Part shown: positions 30,223-42,791 of the stretch, one piece after another
Layout of the letters: every line of letters starts with the position of its first letter
Position numbering within the stretch: the stretch's first letter is position 1
DNA from: Hevea brasiliensis
Lineage: Eukaryota; Streptophyta; Magnoliopsida; Malpighiales; Euphorbiaceae
NCBI RefSeq assembly: GCF_030052815.1
Contig: NC_079507.1
Span: 53,641,571 to 53,705,570, forward strand
DNA length: 64,000 bases
Direction: 5' to 3'
The notes under the pieces: generated by a model
What the model was told of the DNA's origin: nothing
The model's database searches: none
What the model saw: the letters and a program-made list of their open reading frames with translations, nothing else
Position numbers and translations under genes: made by a program

Positions 30223-31400
30223 TTCCTTAAAGACAATTCAATCAAATTCATACACAATTATATGCTTGATTTCTATTTTTTTAAAAATAATTTATATTCT
30301 TTCATTCTAAATATGAGAATCGACTTAAAAAGAAAAAATTGAATTGAGTTCTTTTAAAATTCTAAATTCTAAACAGAGGATAATAAAAAAAGAAAATAAA
30401 GTATACCATAGTCATCATGCTTACCTTACTTATCTTTTTAATTGAAAATGGAATTATTCATGTCTTAATGCAGATTTAAGATTTTGATTGATGGTGATTG
30501 AATCACTATTATCTCACAACACTAAAAGAAAGTTAGGATTCCCTTCTGAAATATCAAACAAGAAAAAACCAAATATGGCAATATATATATTTATCACCTA
30601 AAAAAATACTATTCATGATAGCTAGAGACCATTGTTCACATCCATAGTCAGTTGCTAGCTGCTGCTTGTTTATGATCCATTTCTGGAGAAGCTACCTAAA
30701 GTTTTCCATTTATGCAAAATGCACCCTGTCCTCAACTCATGGAGCTTGCCGTGCTGTATTGTAATCAATAAAGGCAATTATGGAAACATGTCAAGTGTTA
30801 AAAAAATCCTGCAGGCCTCGTTGCCTTCAATTTACTTCCTTTGTCTATTTTATTTATCATTTAAGATTTTTCATGATAATTATAAAAATAATTAAATCAC
30901 TTAATTATGAGAGAAGGAAAAAGTGCGAGATAAAATAAATTATAAAAAATATAAAAATAATAATTATATTTAATAATAATAAAGATTAAATTAAAAAAAA
31001 ATTAATACTCAAGATGACAAATAATTTTAAAACAAATTTTAGGAAACGACAAATAAAAGTCAACTTGCTTTCTTCATGAAAGCTTGGGCTTGGAAGATGT
31101 TGTACTTTTCACATTGTCTCTCCCCTCTCAAGTTTCAGCTCCACTAATGAGCTCGTCTAGTTGTTCTATTCATCCTCGATCTATCTAGTTTGCACCAACT
31201 GCACTATGGCTGATATGCAAGAAAAGAAATGAAAGAAAAAAGGAAATAGAGAAAATAAATAAATAAATAATATGAATTTTTATTTTTTCTCTTATTGTTG
31301 AGTGTCATTAGAAGATTAAAAAAATTTGCATGCATGGAAAATAAAATAAAAATCATTAAAACCTGGCATAACAGCTCAATCCTTGTGTTTCTCTTTGCTA
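30223..31400. other. intergenic, no gene seen
   Basis: AT-rich DNA upstream of lipase copy 2. I find no coding region or clean element boundary. A slightly GC-richer piece at about 30650-30830 and 31080-31210 gives no recognisable protein. Confidence 0.5.
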
Positions 31401-32463
31401 TTGCTTTCTATCATTTATCCTTTCATTTTAGCATTTAAAGTTTATATTTGGATTATGATCCATAACACTTATGCATTAGAGCAAATGGGGAAAAACCTAT
31501 TCTAACAGCTCAGTTGAATCAAAATTACCCACTAGAAGAGAGGATCCTCATCCAATGTTATTACATTCCTATAGATATTTATTTAATTGGGTGTTGGCTT
31601 TGGATAATGAAATGTTGTATTAATTCTTTGTATAGTCAAAAGCAATCTGGCAAAGGAGGGGCTATGGTGCGGGCTTTTCTCTTCACAGAATGCTAAACAA
31701 AGAGAATTTATAAAAATATATTTAAAATTCATAAGAGTCGCTAAGTAGAGTAAGATTTATTAATGTAATTTAGATTTTTTAAAGTATAATTAATAATAAA
31801 TAAATAATAATTTTCAAACTTAAAAAACACTTCAATTAATTGGTCCGATTAAAAAGAAGAGAAATAAAAAAAAAACATTTTTTTTTTAAAAAATAGGAAA
31901 ATAGAATACTAAATAAAGAGACTTTAAAAAAAATTTAAAAATTTATAGGAATTCCTGAGCAGGAATGAGAAAATTAACCTGGCTATGGATATTGAGATGT
32001 ATTAATTTTTTTTTGTGTAGTCAGAGCAATATTTGGCAAGAGAGGGGAGGCTATGATGATGGTGCCAGGGTGTGTTTTCTCTGTCTCCCATTTTTTTTGT
32101 CTTTTTGTATGAATTCAGTTTTGCCTTGCTATTGCTTTGTCAATTTTTTTTTTCATTCATTTTAGCATTTAAAGTTCCAAATAAAGTAAGCAATTATATT
32201 TTAACTACATCCATAACACTTATGCTATAAAGCAAATAGCTCTATTAAATTAAAATTCCTAATAAAAGTGAAAATTAAAATTCCTATTAGAAGTGAAAAC
32301 CCTCCTCTAATGTTATTATATACATGTTAGTAATTTGTGCGAGGTTTATATTAGTAATAATTTATTTTATTTATTTTTTATATATAAAGTAATTATATTG
32401 ATAAATATTTTTTTTATCTATTTAAGATTTTATTTTGATAATAAAAAGTGTAGATATTGTGAA

Positions 32464-32466
<3 letters not shown>

Positions 32467-32510
<44 letters not shown>

Positions 32511-32533
32511 TATTATTATTATTATTATTATTA
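32467..32533. repeat. (AAT)n followed by (ATT)n, perfect hairpin
   Basis: About 14 AAT units, then ACA, then about 8 ATT units. The two halves are complementary, so the run folds as a stem of roughly 24 base pairs with a small loop. Confidence 0.9.
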
Positions 32534-32819
32534 AATATTTATGAATTCTTACAAGGTTCAGTTGTAAATTATATTATAATGTTTGCATGTATAATTAAGA
32601 ATTTTGCATGTGATGATTTTTTTTATGTTGAATATTTTACTTATATATATTATTATAAATGTATTGTGAAATTTTATATTATTTGCATTTTCATAGTACT
32701 ATTATTAGGGTAAATGGAAATATATGCAACTATATAAATGAAAAATGAAAAGTCACATGTTGTTAAATATATTTTTCATTTTTATTTTTCATAATAAAAT
32801 AAATAAATAAATAAATATT

Positions 32820-33420
32820 GAAAGAAAATTACAATTTAGTTTTAGCATTTTAATGAAATTAATTAGTCCCTCTAATTTAAAAAATATACTATTTAGTCTA
32901 TTAAACTATTTAGTCATTCCACTAATTTTTTATTAATTAATAAATTTTAGTCCAGTCAAACTACTATTTAATTTCATAATTTTAGTGAAATTAATTAGTT
33001 GGCTCTTATATTTTAAAAAACATTGCTATTTAATCCCTTTATTTGAGTAAAATTAATTAGATGGTGTGTATTTATTTATATATATATATTGAAAAATAGA
33101 ATTTTTTTTATGTGGAAATTAAATCTAAATTCACTTTTTTTTTAATTTGTTCAAATATTTCTATTTAATTCCCTAACATCATTTTTTTGTTTTCTCTATT
33201 GGGAAATAATACTTAATCAAGTGTCACTTGATCTAAATCTATAAGTAATTAACATGATAATTCGAAAAAAAATCATTTCTTAATAAATAAAACAAAAAAA
33301 AATAATATTTAGGGAATTGAATGAAATTATACCTAAAAAATTAAAAAATATAAATTCATAATTAATCTCTACATAGTAAAATTTTTATTTTCTAATGCGC
33401 ATCATTTTTGTATTTTCTTT
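32820..33420. repeat. AT-rich MITE-like element, related to 52600-53490
   Basis: It shares with 52600-53490 the stretches AATTAATTAGT, ATTAAACTATTTAGTC-type, and the pair ATAAGTAAT..GAAAAA-TTATTTCT and AATCTC-ACAT/CATAG-AAAATTTTTATTTT. A partial third copy is at 34120-34310. Borders are approximate and no target duplication could be fixed. Confidence 0.45.
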
Positions 33421-33449
33421 ATGGAAAAAAAAAAAACACTTATAGCATG

Positions 33450-34125
33450 TTTGATTTAATTGTTGAATGCAACTGATAGTTGTCATTTACAATTGATAGC
33501 TGTTGCCATTAGCTGATAGTTGATAACTTGATGATAGTTAATTTATGTTAAGTGTTTGGTAAAACTATATTTAGTTGTTAATGTTGATATGTAAAATGAC
33601 TAATAAGAATATATATTATATAATTTATTTATTATTAAAATAAATTTATTATATTATATTATTGATTATATTATTAAAATAAATATATAATTATTAATTC
33701 ATTATATCATATTGTTTTTTTTATTATAAAAATAAGAAAATAATTAAATTCCTTAAAAAAAATAATTAAATAGCTTTAAAAATGTAATTATAAAATAATA
33801 AAGTAATTATTATTAATGTGCTAATTTAAGGTGTTAAAATTGTAAATGAAAAAAAAAAAATAGAAACAAACAGTTATAATAATATTAATTTCGAATTACT
33901 TGAAAAATGGTAATATGGTTAAAACAAAAAATAAAATCAAATCAATCATTAAAGGATTAGAAACAGCTTTAAAAATAAAGTCAAAACAAATTGTTGTCAC
34001 ATGGTATCATATCAATTACCTATCAGTTATTAGTTTTATTTTTTAAAGTTTACCCAACATCTTAGTTCACTTATTTGACTGTCTATCAGCTATTAGCTGC
34101 ACACCAAAAAGTAAACCAAATACTA
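33450..34125. mobile_element. MITE-like element with TTTGGT-type termini
   Basis: The left end GCATGTTTGATTTAATTG and the inverse of the right end (AGTATTTGGTTTACTTTTTG) are imperfect inverted repeats; both ends also carry AACTGATAGTTG/CAGCTATTAGCTG-type motifs. Non-coding, very AT-rich centre. It splits sequence that is continuous in related repeats (33190-33420 versus 34120-34310), which fits an insertion, though those flanks may simply be two repeat copies. Confidence 0.45.
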
Positions 34126-34754
34126 GTGTCATTAGATCTAGATTTATAAGTAATAAAGGCGATAATCCAGAAAAATTATTTCTCAATAGAAAAAACACAA
34201 AAAAAAATATAATTAAATAAAATTATATCTAAATAATTTAAAAAAATGTAAATTCAAAATTAATTTCTACATAGCAAAATTTTTATTTTCCAATCTAAGA
34301 ATATGTTTTCAGCTTAATTGAATCAAAATTGCTTCTTAAGAGTGAAGACCCTCATTTAATGTTATTATCTTTTTGTCATTTATCCTTCCTTTTTTTTTAT
34401 TAGCATTTATCCTTTCATTTTAGCATTTAAAATTCTAAACAAGGTAAGCATTTACATTTAGATTATGACCCATAACACTTATGTTGTATAGGAAACTATG
34501 GAATTGCCCATAATATTAATAATTTTAGTTTATATATTTTCTTTCAATTTTCATATGTAAAAATAGTGTAATGTTTTAAATTTAATTATTTTAAATTTTA
34601 TTTTTATTACTTTTATCTCTTAAATTTTTTAATAAATATTTTATAATAAAAATAATTAAAATCTATTTATATATAATATAGACATAAATATATATAACTC
34701 TGCCTAAGTAGTTTGCACTTAGCCGGTCCCAAGCCCAGATAAAGGAGGAGGGTT

Positions 34755-35945
34755 GTGGTAGGTTACAACCAGCATAAAAATTTCGTCACATCTTATGATA
34801 TGGATATAAATAATATAAACGTTGGGGTATCCTCTACTTACGACGCGCTACATCAGAGCTCGGGTGTAGTGAGAAATATGCAGGGGTGTAGGACGTTCAC
34901 CGAAAGCGATGCGTCATGCCGGCGCCCGAGTGTGCTGTTAAATGAGCAAGGGTTCCCACATCATGGACGGGTGTGGGTAAAGAAGTTAGTCCATAAGACA
35001 GATAGTAGAACATATAGTAGAATAGAACACCAGATAGGCATAGAGAACAATAGAAGATATCATAGAAGGAGATCAATTAGGAAGGAACATGTTAGGAGGA
35101 GAATCAGAGTTGGTACTTTGAATATTGGATCACTTACAGGAAAATTAATGGAGCTTGTGGATACCTTGGAAAGGAGAAGGGTGAATATTGCTTGCATTCA
35201 AGAGACTAAGTGGGTAGGAGAGAAAAGTAAGGAAGTGGGTAATTCAGGATCCAAACTGTGGTTTACCGAAAATAAGAGAAATAAGAACAATGTGGGCATA
35301 ATCATAGACAGGACGTTACAAGATGCTGTAATAGTTGTGAAAAGAGTAGGAGATAGAATTATACTAGTAAAGCTAGTACTAGAAAGAAAAACAATAAATA
35401 AAGTTAGTGCTTATGCCCCATAAATAGGACTAGATAGTGAGAGTAAACAAAGGTTTTAGGAAGATATGGATGATCTAAAGCAAAGCATACCGAATGAGGA
35501 GAATGTTTTCATCGGTGGAGATTTGAATGGACATGTAGGAAGTGATAGGCAAGGCTATGAGAATGTTCATGGAGGTTTTGGATTTGACAACCGAAATGAG
35601 GAAGAAAAAAGCATTCTGGATTTTACTATGGCATACGACCTAATACTAGCAAAGACCTACTTTATAAAAAGAGAGTCACATTTAGTGACTTTCAAAAGTG
35701 GGCAACATAGAAGCCAAATTGACTTTCTCTTAACCAGGAAGACAAATAGAGCTCTATGCAAGGATTGTAAGGTCATTCTAAGAGAGGCTTTAACAAGTCA
35801 ACATCGGTTAGTAGTCTTGGATATCAAGTTTAGGAACAATTCAAGTAAGGTTAAAAGAAATAGTGTAGCCCAAACAAAGTGGTGGGAGTTCAAAGGAGTA
35901 AAGGAAGTGAAGTTCAAAAATGAGTTTCTCGAGTCCGAAGCATGA
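34755..35945 (+). pseudogene. RTE ORF, N-terminal region and APE-type endonuclease
   Basis: The frame opens at 34755 and includes RRRIRVGTLNIGSLTGKLME, then VNIACIQETKWVG, both typical of the apurinic-like endonuclease that nicks target DNA. It continues with VFIGGDLNGHVGSDRQGYEN and SHLVTFKSGQHRSQIDFLLT, and the end is SQHRLVVLDIKF. Often annotated in plants as craniofacial development protein 2-like. Breaks: TAA at 35421-35423 (family CAA), TAG near 35457 where copy 2 has TGG, and TGA at 35943-35945 where copy 2 has TGG. All three are C-to-T or G-to-A changes, consistent with decay of methylated cytosines. Confidence 0.9.
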
Positions 35946-35954
35946 AAGCTGGAT

Positions 35955-37755
35955 ATGGAGGCCAATGATATGTGGCTACAGATGGCATCAAAGATTAGAG
36001 AAGTAGCTAGAAAAGTACTTGGAGAGTCTAGAGGACATGGACCACCCTCAAAAGAGAGATGGTGGTGGAATAACAAAGTACAAAAGGTAGTGAAGAGAAA
36101 GAGAGAATGGTATAAGAAATTACCTAAGTGTGATAATAATGAGGCATATGAACAGTACAAGATAGCAAAGAAAGAAGCAAAAAAGGCAGTTAGTCAAGCA
36201 AGAGCGCAGGCCTTTGAAAAGTTATATGAGAAACTTGGAACTAAAGAAGGGGAGAAAGATATTTATAGATTAGCAAGGAGGAGAGAAAAGAAATGTCAAG
36301 ATCTCAATCAAGTTAGGTGTATTAAGGATAAAGAAGAAAGAGTATTGGTGAAAGATGAGGACATTAAAGAAAAATGGAGAAATAATTTTGATGATCTCTT
36401 TAATAATAGTCAAAATTGTAATAGCGTGAAGATAGACTATAGAGCAATAGAAAAGAATGTGAATTATACTAGAAGGATTAGATCTTTAGAAGTAAAGGAA
36501 GCACTTAAGAGAATGAAAGTGGGTAAAGCCTGTGGACCCGATGGAATACCAATTGAAGTGTGGAAGTGTTTGGGAGATATGGGAGTGGCATGGTTAACTA
36601 AATTGTTTAATAAGATTCTAAATTCAAAGAAAATGCCTGATGAATGGAGGAGGAGTATTTTAGTACCTATTTTTAAAAATAAGGAAGACATATAGAGTTG
36701 CTCAAACTATAGGGGAATTAAACTCATGAGCCATACTATAAAGTTGTGGGAGAGAGTTATGGAACATCGACTACGTCATGATACTTCTATCTCTCCCAAT
36801 CAATTTGGCTTCAAGCCTAGCTAGTCGTTCAACTATGGAAGCGATCTTTCTCATCAGAAGCTTGATGGAAAAATATAGAGACGCGAGAAAAGATTTACAC
36901 ATAGTTTTTATCGATTTGGAGAAGGCTTATGATAGTGTTTCAAGAGATTTCTTATAGAGAGTTTTAGAACAAAATGGGATATCTACTAGGTACATACAAG
37001 TGTTGAAAGACATGTATGAAGGAGCAACTACTATTGTGCGTATAGTGGGAGGGGACACAAGAGATTTTCCTATCTCAGTTGGATTACACCAAGGTTCAGC
37101 TGTAAGCCCTTACCTTTTTACATTAGTTTTAGATGAATTAACGAAACATATACAAGAGAGTATCCCTTGGTACATGATATTTGCGGATGATATAGTTCTG
37201 ATAGATGAGACGCAAGAAGGAGTTAATAGAAAGCTAGAGCTTTGGAGAAGTACTCTAGAGTCAAAGGGCTTTAAGAAAAGTAGAACGAAGACAGAATACA
37301 TCCATTGCAAGTTCAGTGAAGGTCGAATTGGCTATAGGGAAGGAGTTAATTTGGATAGAGTGATACTGTCCCAAAGTAATCACTTTAAATATCTCGGCTC
37401 AGTCCTTCAAGTAGATGGGGGATATGAGGAGGATGTTAGTCATAGGATTAAAGCCGAATGGTTGAAGTGAAGATGTGCCACGGGAGTTTTATGTGATTGC
37501 AAGATTTTCAATAAGTTGAAAGGAAAATTTTACCGTACAACCATACGACCGGCCATGTTATATGGTAGTGAGTGTTGGGCACTGAAGGAGTCGTATGTGT
37601 CTAAGATAAGAGTTGCGGAGATGAGAATATTAAAGTGGATGAGTGGCCATACTAGACTAGATAAATTCCGTAATGAGAGTATTAGAGAAAAGGTACGAGT
37701 GGTACCAATTGAGGATAAGTTGAGAGATGAGGTGGTTTGGTCATGTGAAGCGTAG
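35955..37755 (+). pseudogene. RTE ORF, linker and reverse transcriptase domain
   Basis: It continues the same polyprotein: a basic linker (KKLPKCDNNEAYEQYKIAKK), then the RT domain with KVGKACGPDGIPIEVWK, MPDEWRRSILVPIFKNK, a damaged QFGF segment, GLHQGSAVSPYLFTLVLDEL and the catalytic FADD box (37180-37191). The C-terminal part has RPAMLYGSECWALK and MRILKWMSGHTRLDK. Breaks: TAG at 36693-36695 (CAG in the second copy), a frameshift and stops between about 36815 and 36960, and TGA near 37468. The element cannot make an active enzyme. Confidence 0.9.
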
Positions 37756-37998
37756 ACATACGGAGGATCCAGTTAGACAAGTAGAGCACATTAAGGTAGA
37801 GGATAGAAAGAAAAGAAGGGGTAGACTTAAACCGACTTAGAGGAAAGTAGTACAATATGAACTAGAAGCATTACACATTTCCTATGATTTAACCCAAAAT
37901 CGTTTAGAGTGGAGAAAGAGAATCCATATAGCCGACTCCAAATTTTTGGGATAAAAGCTTAGTTGAGTTGAGTTGAGTATAGACATAAATATATATAA

Positions 37999-40900
37999 TA
38001 AATATATATTAATATATTGTAAGTTATCTTATAATAATGACTACTTATTATAATATTAATATGGTAACTATTAAATAATTTATAATTTACATATAATAAA
38101 AAATATCACGTGTTAACCATGTGACAATACTATAAAATAAAATAATGACATTCTTTAAGGAATATCTTTCTATTTTATATAAATATATATAGATGTAGAA
38201 CAACCAACCCAACAGCTCAATTGAACTAAAATTCCTATTAATTGAATTAAAATTCCTATTAGAAGTGAAGACCCTCGTCTAATGTTATTATTTTTTGTCA
38301 TTTATCTTTTTTATTTTAATAAAATTTATCCTTTCATTTTAACATTTAAAATTCTAGACAAGGTAGGCATTTACATTTGGATTACGATCCATAACACTTC
38401 TGCCATATAGGAAATAGGGAAAAACCTAGCCAAACAGCTCAATTGAATTAAATTTCCTATTTGGAGTGAAGACCCTTATCTAATGTTATTATTATGTGTA
38501 TGTTAGTGGAATGCTTGTGCGTTGTGCGGGGTTACATTATCAGTAATTTGATTTAATTTTTTTTTATTTGAAAAGATAATTATATTGACTGATATATTTT
38601 TTATCTATTTTAATTTTTTTAATTATAAAAAGTTAAGATATTATAAAATGAGTGATAATAGTTGTTAGATTATAATTAAATATTTATGGATTTCTACTAA
38701 TTTCAATTGTAAATTATATTATATTATTTTAATGTATAATTAAGAATTTCATATGTATTGATTTTTTTTTTATATTTTGAATATATATATATATACCCAC
38801 ATTATAACTACAAGAATTTACCGAAATACAAATGAATTTGTTCCGCTTGTATTTATAAACAGATTTCCAATGTACATGACAATAAAAAAAGAAATATTGT
38901 TTTAGTCATCACTCTTTATTCTACAATTTTTTAATCATCACTATTTTTTTCTCTTATTTAATAATTTTTTTCTTATTATTAATAATATTGTTTAAGTTAT
39001 AAAATAGTATATTTTTAATAATTTTCAACTAACATAATTTGCTTCTTGGAAATATTATTTTGATTTTATAAAATTATATTATTTTGTCTATAAGTTCGTA
39101 TAACATTAATTTATAGTAATTTTATTATAATATATTTATGATAAATTATTATTATTTACAATTTCTATAAGTAAATCATTTTTAATAACATTAGTGTAGT
39201 ATTTTTTTTAATAATATATTTATAGTAAATTATTTTTATGATAAATTATTAATATTTACAATTTTTAATTTTTTTTAAAATATAAACGGACTGAAAATCC
39301 TCTTGAAAATCACCAATGGAATTAAAATTTATTATTTTTGTACTTTCCTTAAAAATTACAAACGGATTGATAATCTATTGGTAATACAAACAGAATTTCT
39401 ATTTGTTATATGATATATAAATATATAAATGAAAAATGAAAAGTCATATGATTGTTAGATACGTTTTTTTATTTTTTTTATTATATATTAAATAAATATT
39501 GAAAAACCAATTTTAAATATAAATATATTAATGATTTTTATTCATTAATGTATTTGCTTAATGCATATTTTTTTACTTATAATATATTTTTAACTTAGTA
39601 ATTTTTATTTTTGTGATGATATGAATATTATGAATCATTTTCATAGAAATATATTTTTTTTATCAATTAATTCAATATTTAAACAAAAAATAATTAACCA
39701 AATTGAATCTAATATCCTTATATGAAAGGCAAAGGATAAAACTCTACCATATATATTTAAACTTCACTCATGGACGTAGGAAGAAGTTTTAATATAGAAA
39801 GAGTTTTAGGAAATTAAATTTTACAAATTAATACAAATTTTAAATTTTAAATAAATTACTTAATTATTCTATATCCCTTACTATTTTTAATTTTTTTTTC
39901 TATGTTTTAGTAATAAAAAAAATGTGTTGCCAATTTTTGGCATGAGAAAAAATGGAATGTTAAACAAAGGGAATTTACTAAATTATATTTAAAATTCGTT
40001 GGAGTTGCCAAGTAGAGTGAGATATAATGAAGTCTTTCTTAATAATTAAAGGCATAATTAATGATAAACAAATAATATTTTTAAAATTTAAAAAAAAATA
40101 TTAATTACTTCAATCAAAATGAAGAAAAATAAGGAAAAAAACTCAAAATTTTCTTAACAAAATAGAAAAATAGAATGCTAAATAAAGAGAATTTTAAAAA
40201 ATAGGAATTATCAAGTGCGAGCAAGAAACTTTCTCTTTATTTTTTGTATTAATTCGATTTTACTTTGCCATTGCCTTCTATCATTTTTCCTTTTATTTTA
40301 GCATTTAGAGTTCTAAACAAAGTAAGCAATTATATTTGGATTACAATCCATAACACTTATGCTATAAAGCGAAGGGGAAATCCTACCCAAATAACTCAAT
40401 TGAATTAAACTTACACATTGCATAGGTTTACATTATTAATAATTTATTTTATTTTATTTTTCATATATAAATAATATTATATTGGTGAATATATTTATAA
40501 CTATTTTACATATTATTTTGATCATAAAAAATTTAGGTATTGTGAAATGAGTAATTAAAATTTTTATGTGTAATCTCAAACCACTATTATTTAGATAAAG
40601 TAGAAATATATAACTATGTTAACTATTTTTTTTTATTTTTTATTATACATTAAATAAATAAATATTGATCAAAGACCATATTTAAATACAGATATTGTTA
40701 TGATGTTTATTCATTAATGTATATGCATAATACATATTTTTTACTTGTATTCCTTTTCCCATATATTAATTTTTATTTCCGGGATGATATATATATTAAG
40801 AGTGTGTGATTTCCATTTCGATTCAAATTTTTGTAAGAACTGAAATCAGAATTAAATTTGATTCTTTTATTTTTTAGAATAAAAACAGATATTAGATTTC

Positions 40901-41713
40901 AATTCGGCTCTAAGTGCTTTCAATTATGGTTTAGTTCTAGTTTTAGTTTTGATTTCAGTTCCAATTCGATTCAGTTTTTAATTCCTACACACAAAATTGT
41001 AATGTTATTGCATTTCTTTGAAAAGGGGAAAAAAATACATTTCTAACATTAAACTATAAATACAAATTATAGCACTAATATTAAAATAATAATACTATTA
41101 TCAAAATAAAATATCAATAAAGTAACGTAAATATAATAACTTATTCAAGAAAAATACTAAAACTAAATTAATAATTCTCACACAAAAATATAATATAATA
41201 CCAAAAATCTATAATAAATCATATAATATTTCCATTTAAATTATAAAACAGCAATAAATGAACAAGCATAATATAGGCTAGGTTAAAATAACATAAGTAA
41301 AAAGCACAAAACTAAGTAGCTTTGGGCTTGTGAGAAATTTTTTATTTAACTTTTTAAAGTTAAAACTTTGTTGAACAATATAAAATTTTTACTAATTTAA
41401 ATTTTGATTCACATAAGTATTAAAAATAAATTTAATTTTAATATAATAGATGTTTATAAAAATTTAATAGATTATAATTAAAATATTTTAAAATTAAAAA
41501 TAAGATAGTTAATATATTTTAAATTTACTGAATTCAATTATAGACATTCACTCTTAAATACTAGTTAGGCCCATACTCTCTATTACCACTACAAACCTCA
41601 TAAAATATTTTATTCAGATCACACTGCTGACATTTTAAGCGGGCAGTAATTCAATCCCATAAAATAACATATCCATAAATTAAGTTACTTAATAACATAT
41701 ATGTTAATAAGCA
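37999..41713. other. gene-free AT-rich repeat block
   Basis: It contains further copies of the reiterated repeat (38205-38560, 40262-40450). A diverged relative of the tandem unit described at 41714 lies near 39660-39900 (shared AAAGGATAAAACTCTA, TAGGAAGAAGTTTTAAT-type and AATTACTTAATTATT). From about 40797 there is a GGTTC-rich stretch with terminal motifs GTGTGATTTCC and, inverted, near 42172. No gene is supported. Confidence 0.5.
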
Positions 41714-42284
41714 TATTCTATTATCTTATACATATTTTTCAATTATATAATTTTTAATTAGAAAATGTACTACATGATTCAAATGTGATTTAATCATATA
41801 ATTAATGAATATAAAATGATTTAATGTATTTATTATTAAAAATAATAAAAGTTAACATTAAGTTACATGTATACACTTATAATTAAAGGCAAATTAAGTA
41901 ATATATATAAAACATTCTTAATTGTATATTATATATATAATTTTATTGAAATTATATAATATACCTAAAAAATATTAAAACATATATATAAGTCAATTCT
42001 TTAGTTTAGTTCCTTTTTTGTCTAATTTTCGATTCGGTTATTGTTAAAGAACCAAAACTAAGCTAAAATAGTAAAATAAATTTGGTTTGGTTATTATCGG
42101 TTCATACAGTAATAATTCTTTCTTTGTTCTAGTTCAGTTCGATTTGAAACCCGAAAACTGTGTGCAATCCTAACATATATACATGCATTATTTTCATTAT
42201 AATATTTTTCTATCAATTAATTCAGTATTTAAAAATTAACCAAATTGAATTTAATATCATTATTGAAAATCAAAGGATAAAACT

Positions 42285-42334
<50 letters not shown>

Positions 42335-42791
42335 TCCCTAATAGATGTAGGAAGGAGTTTTAATTTAATAAGGGTTTTAGGAAATTAGGATTTTAAAAAT
42401 TAATATAATTTTTAAATTTTAAATAAATTACTTAATTATTTTACATCACTTACTATTTTTAATTTTACCATATGAAAAAAGTCGTGGTGCCTATTTCTAG
42501 CTTGGAAAAAACATATCATGAGTAAAATCAAAATTTATAATTATAATAATTAAATTAAATTAAATTAAAAAATAATATCAAATTAAATACAAAAGTTTCG
42601 ATTCGATATAATTCCGCTAATCAATATTACTGCTTCCTCTCTCGAAAAATGAAATTGCAAAAATAACTCAAGAACAACCGTAATCAAAAATAAAATTAGG
42701 CATTTTTAACAAATAAAATGCAGCAATTCAATAAAATTAGCAATTCAAGAGACCAATGCCAATTCAATATATATTTATTTTTCCTTATATA
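41714..42791. repeat. 1078-bp tandem duplication, unit 1
   Basis: Begins TATTCTATTATCTTATACAT and is followed at once by a second copy beginning TATTCTACTGTCTTATACAT at 42792, giving a period of 1078 bp. Shared landmarks include AGGATAAAACTCTATAATAT, TAGATGTAGGAAGGAGTTTT, AAGTCGTGGTGCCTATTTCT and AGAGACCAATGCCAATTCAA. It contains a (TA)n run at about 42291-42330. Non-coding. Confidence 0.85.

Larger units (their letters stand above)
31400..34676. repeat. block of old reiterated AT-rich repeats
   Basis: One AT-rich sequence recurs here and further right: cores such as TTTAGCATTTAAAGTT, ATCCATAACACTTATG, AACAGCTCAATTGAAT-type and GAAGACCCTCATCTAATGTT-type stretches occur near 31430-31560, 32160-32350, 34310-34500, 38205-38560 and 40262-40450. 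Spacing varies and the copies are heavily diverged. No transposase or polyprotein is readable, so the family is unclassified. Short frames in this block are not believed to be genes. Confidence 0.6.
34698..37977 (+). mobile_element. full-length RTE-clade LINE with 21-bp target duplication
   Basis: A 3.28 kb non-LTR retrotransposon. The 5' part has TTAGCCGGTCCCAAGCCCAG and AAAGGAGGAGGG, the start seen in plant RTE elements; the 3' end is a TTGAG repeat (AGTTGAGTTGAGTTGAG) instead of poly-A, as is usual in RTE. It is flanked by an identical 21-bp sequence at 34677-34697 and 37978-37998 (the right copy starts at the final T of the element's flank), so this is a complete insertion. It encodes endonuclease and reverse transcriptase, now broken by stops and at least one frameshift. 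It lies inside the old AT-rich repeat block. Confidence 0.95.

Noticed and set aside
32335..32713. frames rich in Asn or Ile
   Set aside because: Direct translations of the AAT/ATT microsatellite.
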